Program-made: the position numbers and the translations under genes
Source: Candidatus Hydrogenedentota bacterium
GTDB lineage: Bacteria; Hydrogenedentota; Hydrogenedentia; Hydrogenedentales; JAEUWI01
DNA: 9,618 nt
Direction of reading: 5' to 3'
Assembly (NCBI GenBank): GCA_030430835.1
Contig: JAUIKJ010000085.1
Location: 1 to 9,618 of the forward strand
Part shown: positions 1-5,242 of the stretch, one piece after another
Layout of the letters: every line of letters begins with the position of its first letter
Numbering within the stretch: the stretch's first letter is position 1
The notes under the pieces: model-generated
The model's database searches: none
The model's input: only the letters and a program-made list of their open reading frames with translations
What the model was told of the DNA's origin: nothing

Positions 1-878
1 GGGTCGAAGTCCCCATCGGTCGCGGCTTCGTTGCGCAGTACGGAGGCACGCTGGATTGCGGCGCGCAGATTCGCGATGGCGTCGTCGGTGCGACCCAGCA
101 AACTGTATAGGCAGGCGAGATTATACCAGGGCTTGGGGTGTCCGGGGCGTAGCTCGGTAGCCTTGAGGTAGGCGGCCTCGGCCTCGGGGTAACGCCGCAA
201 CGCGACCAGGAGGTTGGCGAGGTTGTTCTGGGTGGCCACGGAATCGGGCGCAAGGGCGACGGCCTTGCGCGCGGCGACCTCGGCCTCTTCCATGCGCCCG
301 AGCAGGCGCAGTACCACCGCCATCTCATTCCACGGCTGGTACCAGCGGGGGTCCACCTCGATGGCGCGGCGCAGCTCGCGCAGGCCTTCCTCTTGTCGGC
401 CCACGGTGTGGCGGCCCAGCAGGGCGCCGAGTCCCGCGTGCGGCCGGCTCCAGTCGGGACGCCGTGAGATGGCCCGCTTGTACATCACTTCCGCGCCGCT
501 GAGGTTGCGTTCCTGCTGATACTGCAATGCCAGGAGATAGTCACCGGCGGCCGACTCGATCATCCCCTGCTCGGCGAGTACCGCGGCAAGGCGAACCCGG
601 TTTTGCGTCTCCCGCTCGCTGACCGAAGGATCCGTTTCTACGCGGGTGAGTGCGGCTTCGATGGCCTCGTGCGGGTCGCGGGCCAGGGCGGCGCGGCGCT
701 CGAGTGCGCTGCGCGCGGCGACGACACCACCGGCGCAGAGGAGAACGGCCAGTGCGAAGGACCAGATGAGCAGATGCGGCTGTAGACGGGTGCGCATTGG
801 CGCGCCGGATTGCGCGTGTTCGGGCGTGGACGGTATCCTTTCAGGTTCATGCATCGGCATCGCGGCAGTGTAGCCCAT
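1..878 (-). CDS. Membrane-anchored TPR-repeat protein (3' end outside window)
   Basis: My own minus-strand translation gives an open frame from an ATG at 878 to the left edge: 292 complete codons and no stop. The first in-frame upstream stop is at 918-920. After a cytosolic-looking N-terminus there is one hydrophobic segment, about residues 35-56 (LLIWSFALAVLLCAGGVV). At least four, probably five, tetratricopeptide repeats follow, at about residues 112-143, 145-178, 180-213, 214-247 and 248-281. They carry typical W/Y-N-L-A, G-R-x-x-E-A and A-I-x-x-x-P positions, for example NNLANLLVALRRYPEAEAAY. TPR arrays are protein-protein interaction scaffolds; no catalytic domain is visible, so the partner is unknown. 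Alternative in-frame ATGs lie at 860, 854 and 797 and none has a convincing ribosome-binding site, so the exact start is uncertain. It is divergent from nagB. The missing C-terminus could hold more repeats or another domain. Confidence 0.85.
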   Translation of the reverse strand, partial: MGYTAAMPMHEPERIPSTPEHAQSGAPMRTRLQPHLLIWSFALAVLLCAGGVVAARSALERRAALARDPHEAIEAALTRVETDPSVSERETQNRVRLAAVLAEQGMIESAAGDYLLALQYQQERNLSGAEVMYKRAISRRPDWSRPHAGLGALLGRHTVGRQEEGLRELRRAIEVDPRWYQPWNEMAVVLRLLGRMEEAEVAARKAVALAPDSVATQNNLANLLVALRRYPEAEAAYLKATELRPGHPKPWYNLACLYSLLGRTDDAIANLRAAIQRASVLRNEAATDGDFD

Positions 879-933
879 TTTCCGCGTGTCCGCTAGTCTC
901 AAGATACCCCCAAACCGTCACGCGCGCGCCACA

Positions 934-945
934 CCGGGCGCCCGG
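934..945. promoter_or_regulatory. 12-bp perfect palindrome in the divergent TPR/nagB spacer
   Basis: CCGGGCGCCCGG is a perfect 12-bp inverted repeat with no spacer. It ends 29 bp before the nagB ATG and lies in the 96-bp region between the two divergent starts. Its position would suit an operator, but in GC-rich DNA such a palindrome can arise by chance. I see no good -35/-10 pair around it in either direction. Confidence 0.2.
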
Positions 946-974
946 ACGCATGCCTTCAGGAGCACCGAAAGCAT

Positions 975-1760
975 ATGGAAGTCATCATCAAGCCCGACGC
1001 GGAATCCGCCGCCACGCTGGCCGCCCGGCTCATCGCGGACACCCTGCGAACGAAGCCGGATCTGGTACTGGGGCTGGCCACCGGTCGCACGATGGAGCGG
1101 CTCTATGCGCTGCTCGCGAAGCTGCACGAAGGTGAGGGCCTGGACTTCGCCGGCGCGACCACCTTCAATCTGGACGAGTACATCGGCCTTTCCCCGGAGG
1201 ATCCGAATTCCTACCGCAGCTATATGAACGGACATCTTTTTGATCGCGTAAATATCGCGCGCGAGAACACGCACCTGCCGAACGGCGCCGCGGCGGACCC
1301 GGACGCCGAGTGTGCGGCCTACGAGGATCGGATTCGTGCCTGTGGCGGCATTGACCTGCAGCTGCTGGGCATCGGGCGGACGGGACACATTGGCTTTAAT
1401 GAGCCCCTTTCGGCCATTGGCTCGCGCACACGCTGCAAGGCGCTGACGCCGGAAACCATCGCCCAGAACGCGCCCCTGTTTGATCGGCCCGAAGACATGC
1501 CCCGCCGCGCCATGACCATGGGCGTGGGCACTATTCTGGATGCGAAGCGTTGTCTGATGCTGGTGACTGGCGCAGAGAAAGCGGCGATCATTGCAAAGGC
1601 CGTGGAGGGTCCGATTACATCCATGATTTCGGCCAGTGCACTGCAGTGGCACCCGCGCTGCACAGTCATCGTGGACGAGGCGGCCGCGGCCGAACTGACC
1701 CAGACCGCATACTACCGGTGGATCTTCGAGAACGAGCCGGAGTGGGAAGCCTACCGCTAA
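975..1760 (+). CDS. nagB: Glucosamine-6-phosphate deaminase
   Basis: NagB converts glucosamine 6-phosphate to fructose 6-phosphate and ammonia in the cytoplasm, feeding amino sugars into glycolysis. The 261-residue protein has the usual family length and is collinear with the E. coli enzyme. The phosphate-binding loop GLATGRT is at residues 33-39. FNLDEYIGL (64-72) contains Asp67, matching E. coli Asp72, the proton-transfer base. GIGRTGHIGFNEP (132-144) contains His138 and Glu143, matching E. coli His143 and Glu148. The E. coli Asp141 position is Thr136 here; other NagB proteins have Asn there, and I recall Thr in some Bacteroidetes-type sequences, so activity is still expected. SRTR (150-153) and GVGTILDA (183-190) are also conserved. 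The ATG is preceded by AGGAG at 958-962. It is divergent from the TPR gene and separated from the downstream surface-protein gene by 125 bp with its own likely promoter. It could belong to the wider NagB/6-phosphogluconolactonase fold family, but the motifs are specific to NagB. Confidence 0.95.
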   Translation: MEVIIKPDAESAATLAARLIADTLRTKPDLVLGLATGRTMERLYALLAKLHEGEGLDFAGATTFNLDEYIGLSPEDPNSYRSYMNGHLFDRVNIARENTHLPNGAAADPDAECAAYEDRIRACGGIDLQLLGIGRTGHIGFNEPLSAIGSRTRCKALTPETIAQNAPLFDRPEDMPRRAMTMGVGTILDAKRCLMLVTGAEKAAIIAKAVEGPITSMISASALQWHPRCTVIVDEAAAAELTQTAYYRWIFENEPEWEAYR

Positions 1761-1792
1761 TCTGGCCCTTCCCGACCTGATACCTAGTTGGG

Positions 1793-1821
1793 TTGACTGT
1801 GTGGGGGCGACGTGTTATACC
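1793..1821 (+). promoter_or_regulatory. Predicted sigma70-type promoter of the surface protein-sulfatase operon
   Basis: TTGACT (1793-1798, five of six matches to the -35 consensus) is followed after exactly 17 bp by TATACC (1816-1821, four of six to the -10). It lies 32 bp past the nagB stop and 64 bp before the ATG at 1886, leaving a 5' leader of roughly 58 nt. There is no experimental support, and sigma factor preferences of the host are unknown. Confidence 0.5.
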
Positions 1822-1871
1822 GGGCATCATCGGGGAGACACGCATCGCAGCCCGTCGGCTGTCCACACGCT

Positions 1872-1880
1872 GGGAAGGGA
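1872..1880 (+). promoter_or_regulatory. Ribosome-binding site fixing the surface-protein start
   Basis: GGGAAGGGA lies 5 nt before the ATG at 1886. It supports that ATG over the in-frame TTG at 1793, which coincides with the predicted -35 hexamer and would put 31 extra residues in front of a well-formed signal peptide. Confidence 0.65.
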
Positions 1881-1885
1881 ACACC

Positions 1886-3781
1886 ATGACGACATCCACG
1901 ATTGTGTACGCCAGGCGTCTTGCGCTGGCGATGGCCCTCATCTTTGCCACCGGCGCCGTTGCGGGCGGCAGTTCGGATCCACCGGAGGCGGTGTGCAAGG
2001 AGATCGCTACCCTATACTTGGAAGATGGCACGGGCACGGTCGTGCCGGATGATATCGACGATGGCAGCACAGACGATGTCGGCATCGTGGACCGGACCGT
2101 ACTGAACGGCACATTCGATGCCATGGATTACTTCGCCAGCCCAATCCTGCAGGTTCAGGACGGAGATGGTCAATTCGATTACTGCGCCACGTTCGTTTCG
2201 ATTATCGACCCCAGTTTCAGTTACGACTTTTGTACGCAGCTCGCGCTTGCTGTATCCGACGTGAATCTCCCGGGTCTTGATCCCCGGCTCGATGCCCTGC
2301 TCGCCGCCTTCAGTGATTTCGCCACGGCCGATGTGAACGGCAGCTTTGTCCTGACACGGAGTTTCGGCGATGTGGACTTGGTCGTTGAGGCCAACGGAAT
2401 CCCCGATGTAAGCAACGAACTCGCCCTGCTCCAGACGATCCTGCAAACCCCGGGTTTCGACAACGGCGTACTCGACCATGCCACGGTGGTGGCCGCCTAC
2501 GCTGCGAACCGTGAGCAGATCCTTCGAAGCGTGCTGTTGCGGGGCGTCGACGTGGTCCCGGCTTTCCTCGATGTTGCGACGGCCTACCTGACGATCGGGG
2601 GCGGTGACTTCGCGGAGGAAGTGATTGCCGGCGGCACGCGCGCGACGGCCACGGGCAACTTTGGAATCATGGCGCTGCTTGGCCACGAATTCAATCGCGA
2701 AGCCAGTTTCTTCTATCCGCCCCTCGACCCCTTGGACTTCATCAGTTTTCCAGAGTTGCGTCTCTACGGGGACGCGGACGGCGACGGAGCACCGAATATC
2801 TGTGAATTTGACGCGGGCGTTCCCGCGACCGCCTGTCCCTTCGTCGTGGGTGCGGGAACCAGCTACGTGACGGATGCGCTGAATCCGGCGGTGACGCCAG
2901 CGGATTGCCCGGATTTTGGCGGCGAGGGCGAAGGGGAAACCGAGGGCGAGATCGGCGTGGATTGCGAGGACCTGACGATTCTCGACGCAGACTTCGAGGC
3001 CGCAGGCGCCTGGACAAGCACCGGCGGTGGCGAGGTCAGCAGTGCGTACGGCAACGCGCGCACGGGTGCGGGCGCGGGCTATCTGCTCTTCAACACCAGC
3101 ACTGGCCCGGACAGTCTGTCCCAGTCGATCGTCCTTCCGGATCGTGATCTTGCGACGTTGCGATTCTGGCGGCAAACGCTTCGGACGGATCTCGACTTTG
3201 AAGTCCGGATTGATGGCAACGTGATCTTCAGCGAATCGGACGTGATCTGGCCGAGCTACCAGCCCGCGGCGATTGACGTGTCCGCCTATGCCGACGGTGC
3301 GAGCCACACCCTGTCCTTCCACGGCACGGACGGAGGTGCAAAGGCGACCTACGTCATCGACGGCATCAATATCGACGACGTGTCAATCGAAGTGTGTGAC
3401 GCGCCGGAAGTGCCTTGCATCGCTTGTGTCCCCTCCGGCGCGACGACCTTCGAGGTGGGAGACACGATCTGTCTGCGCGTGCCGGATCCGGTGGCGCCAG
3501 GCAGCAGCTTCACCTGGTACAAAGACGGCAACCCGCTTGTCGGCGCACCGGGGCAGAACCTGGACTGCCAGAGCATCGAACTCTCGGACGCCCAGACCGC
3601 GGATTCCGGTACCTATACCTGCGCGTATGACGATGGGTCGAAGGCGGCTGCCGTCTACAGCGTGACGATTCAAGTACTTCCGGAACTGCCGGTCTCGAAC
3701 GGTTACATATTGTTGCTGTTGATGGTGGTGCTGCCGCTGGGTCTGGCGGCACTGATGGCGTTGCGCAAGCGCGCTGCCTAG
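1886..3781 (+). CDS. Secreted multidomain surface protein: unknown N-terminal domain, Ca-binding-like loop, beta-sandwich-like region, Ig-like domain, C-terminal anchor
   Basis: This 631-residue protein starts with a signal peptide: Arg10-Arg11, a hydrophobic core, and probable cleavage at AVA/G after residue 26. Residues 27-290 are acidic and match no family I recognise. GDADGDGAPNICEFD (295-309) resembles the Asp-rich calcium loops of thrombospondin type 3 or dockerin-like repeats. A Gly-Glu linker (346-355) leads to a region (about 360-504) with a FEAAGAWTSTG start and a DDVSIEV end. This pattern is usual for carbohydrate-binding-like jelly-roll modules; the binding role is inference. Residues 511-598 look Ig-like: Cys514, a FTWYKDGNPL strand with Trp544, and DSGTYTC with Cys579. 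The tail is LPVSN (601-605), a hydrophobic helix (about 606-626) and RKRAA, the tripartite layout of PEP-CTERM/exosortase or sortase-type sorting signals or a simple membrane anchor. It sits 27 bp upstream of the sulfatase. The specific function is unknown. Confidence 0.85.
   Translation: MTTSTIVYARRLALAMALIFATGAVAGGSSDPPEAVCKEIATLYLEDGTGTVVPDDIDDGSTDDVGIVDRTVLNGTFDAMDYFASPILQVQDGDGQFDYCATFVSIIDPSFSYDFCTQLALAVSDVNLPGLDPRLDALLAAFSDFATADVNGSFVLTRSFGDVDLVVEANGIPDVSNELALLQTILQTPGFDNGVLDHATVVAAYAANREQILRSVLLRGVDVVPAFLDVATAYLTIGGGDFAEEVIAGGTRATATGNFGIMALLGHEFNREASFFYPPLDPLDFISFPELRLYGDADGDGAPNICEFDAGVPATACPFVVGAGTSYVTDALNPAVTPADCPDFGGEGEGETEGEIGVDCEDLTILDADFEAAGAWTSTGGGEVSSAYGNARTGAGAGYLLFNTSTGPDSLSQSIVLPDRDLATLRFWRQTLRTDLDFEVRIDGNVIFSESDVIWPSYQPAAIDVSAYADGASHTLSFHGTDGGAKATYVIDGINIDDVSIEVCDAPEVPCIACVPSGATTFEVGDTICLRVPDPVAPGSSFTWYKDGNPLVGAPGQNLDCQSIELSDAQTADSGTYTCAYDDGSKAAAVYSVTIQVLPELPVSNGYILLLLMVVLPLGLAALMALRKRAA
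2918..2950 (+). repeat. Gly-Glu-rich linker (short low-complexity coding repeat)
   Basis: In frame this encodes GGEGEGETEGE, residues 345-355 of the surface protein, separating the N-terminal part from the beta-sandwich-like region. Tandem Gly-Glu codons of this kind form flexible, charged linkers. I recall longer runs in secreted proteins of Candidatus Hydrogenedentota, which is the main basis for the taxonomic suggestion. Confidence 0.6.
3683..3778 (+). other. Putative C-terminal sorting or membrane-anchor signal
   Basis: Residues 600-631 of the surface protein comprise a short polar motif (LPVSN), a hydrophobic stretch of about 20 residues containing one proline, and a basic end (RKR). 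This is the order seen in exosortase (PEP-CTERM-like) and sortase substrates. LPVSN is neither canonical LPXTG nor PEP, so whether it is processed or only anchors the protein cannot be told from this window. No exosortase or sortase gene is present here. Confidence 0.5.
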
Positions 3782-3788
3782 CCGCCAC

Positions 3789-3797
3789 GGAGAAGGA
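3789..3797 (+). promoter_or_regulatory. Ribosome-binding site of the sulfatase, supporting a GTG start
   Basis: GGAGAAGGA lies in the 27-bp spacer after the surface-protein stop, 11 nt before GTG 3809. The spacer shows no promoter or terminator, so the two genes are probably cotranscribed. Confidence 0.5.
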
Positions 3798-3808
3798 TTC
3801 GTCACAGC

Positions 3809-5230
3809 GTGCGTATCTTGCTGAAACTCGCGGCGGTGCTGGCGCTAGGCGCCGGCACCGCGTGGACCGAGGACCCACCCGCCTCGCCCCCGCCGCGTCC
3901 CAATATTGTCTTTATTCTCAGCGATGATCAGGGCTGGGGCGACGTTGGCTACAACGGCAATCCCTTCCTGAAGACGCCGGAGTTGGATGCACTGGCGGCC
4001 GCGGGCCTGCGCCTGGATCGATTCTACACCGCGTCGCCCTCCTCTGCGCCTGCGCGCTTCGCGGCGCTAACCGGACTGAACCCGGCACGCTGGACGAAAG
4101 CCGAGGATGACGTCACCCTGCCGGAAAGTTATCTAACGGTCGCGGAAATGCTGCAGGCAGCAGGCTACCGTACCGGGCTCTTCGGGCGCTGGCACCTGGG
4201 CGAGCTGGATCCAAACTTCGAGGCGGCCCGGCGCGAGGACGAGGACTATGCGAAGATGCATTACAGTCCACCCGACCTGCACGGCTTTGATACCTATTTC
4301 GCGACGACCGTAAGCGTGCCCACCTATGATCCGATGCGCGTACCCGAAGGCCTGCGCAACGACGACCGCCCCGTCGGCGCGCCTTTCGGCGCGTTTTACT
4401 GGCAGCAGGGCGACAGGAAAGTCACGGCGAATGTTGAAGGTGCGACGCCGCGCATTATCACGGATCGGGTGATTCCCTTCGTGCGGTCCGCGGTCGCCGC
4501 GGACACCCCCTTCTTTGCGGCGGTGTGGTTTCACACGCCACATTGGCCGCTGGTTGCCGGGCCGGAATTCCGCAAGCGCTACGCAGCGTTCCCGGAGAAG
4601 TCCCAGCATTTCTACGGCGCCATCAGCGCGATGGACGAGCAGATCGGGCGGATCGCCGCGACCCTGAAAGAACTGAAGATCGATCGGAACACGGTGCTGG
4701 TTTTCTGCAGTGACACCGGTCCGCGCGGCAAGTATGACAAACCGGGCCAGGGCACCACCGGCGGCCTGCGCGGCCGGAAGAACACGCTCTTCGACGGCGG
4801 CATCCGCGTTCCAGGGATCGCGGTATGGCCGGGTGTTATCGAATCGGATCGCGTCACGGAATCGCCCGTCGGACTCATTGACCTGGTGCCGACCTTTCTG
4901 GCCTGCGCGGGGGTGGCGGTACCCACTGCGACGCCGCTGGACGGCGAGTCCTTCCTGCCATTGTTGCGTGGCGAGACCTGGTTGCGCAGCGCGCCACTCT
5001 ACTACCTGTTCAAGGATCAGCGCGCACTGGTCACACCGACCCACAAGCTGATCAGTGTAAACGCCGGGCGCAGCTGGGCGCTCTACGAATACGGCGAAGA
5101 CAGCCGGGAGGTCCGGGACCTTGCTCCCAAGCAGGGGTTCCGCTTAGAGCAGTTGCAAGGACTCTTCGATGACTGGCATGCCAGCGTCATGCCGCCAGAA
5201 GAAAAGTCCGACACCACGCCCGCACCCTGA
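3809..5230 (+). CDS. Secreted Ser-type sulfatase (type I sulfatase family, alkaline phosphatase fold)
   Basis: Sulfatases hydrolyse sulfate esters, here probably outside the cytoplasm on a sulfated glycan. The 473 residues suit the family. A signal peptide (Arg2, Lys6, hydrophobic to about 18) precedes a Pro-rich spacer. NIVFILSDDQGWGDVGYNG (32-50) supplies metal ligands Asp39 and Asp40. The signature SAPARFAALTG (79-89) fits [C/S]-x-P-x-R-x4-T-G with Ser79 as nucleophile, so formylglycine would have to be made by a radical-SAM maturase (anSME), since the FGE enzyme acts on Cys. FHTPHWP (241-247) holds His242 and His245; GGIRVPGIAVWPG (330-342) is the usual C-terminal block. Two departures are visible: GRWHLG (126-131) where GKWHLG is usual, and SDTG (301-304) where SDNG is usual, so activity is less certain. 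The start is GTG, chosen for GGAGAAGGA at 3789-3797 and the intact signal peptide. It lies 27 bp after the surface-protein stop, probably one operon. The substrate is unknown. Confidence 0.9.
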   Translation: MRILLKLAAVLALGAGTAWTEDPPASPPPRPNIVFILSDDQGWGDVGYNGNPFLKTPELDALAAAGLRLDRFYTASPSSAPARFAALTGLNPARWTKAEDDVTLPESYLTVAEMLQAAGYRTGLFGRWHLGELDPNFEAARREDEDYAKMHYSPPDLHGFDTYFATTVSVPTYDPMRVPEGLRNDDRPVGAPFGAFYWQQGDRKVTANVEGATPRIITDRVIPFVRSAVAADTPFFAAVWFHTPHWPLVAGPEFRKRYAAFPEKSQHFYGAISAMDEQIGRIAATLKELKIDRNTVLVFCSDTGPRGKYDKPGQGTTGGLRGRKNTLFDGGIRVPGIAVWPGVIESDRVTESPVGLIDLVPTFLACAGVAVPTATPLDGESFLPLLRGETWLRSAPLYYLFKDQRALVTPTHKLISVNAGRSWALYEYGEDSREVRDLAPKQGFRLEQLQGLFDDWHASVMPPEEKSDTTPAP

Positions 5231-5242
5231 GGCACACGCGCA

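Noticed and set aside
1848..1861. Small stem-loop CAGCC-CGTC-GGCTG in the leader of the surface-protein gene
   Set aside because: A five-pair stem without a T-run or any known riboswitch features; too weak to call as a terminator or RNA element.
2012..3322. A 436-codon open frame antisense to the surface-protein gene
   Set aside because: The plus strand encodes a coherent signal peptide, Ig-like domain and anchor. The antisense product is compositionally odd, with no recognisable motif; long antisense frames are common in GC-rich DNA.
4133..5044. A 303-codon open frame antisense to the sulfatase
   Set aside because: The plus strand carries the conserved sulfatase blocks throughout; the antisense product is rich in Arg and Ala and matches nothing I recognise.
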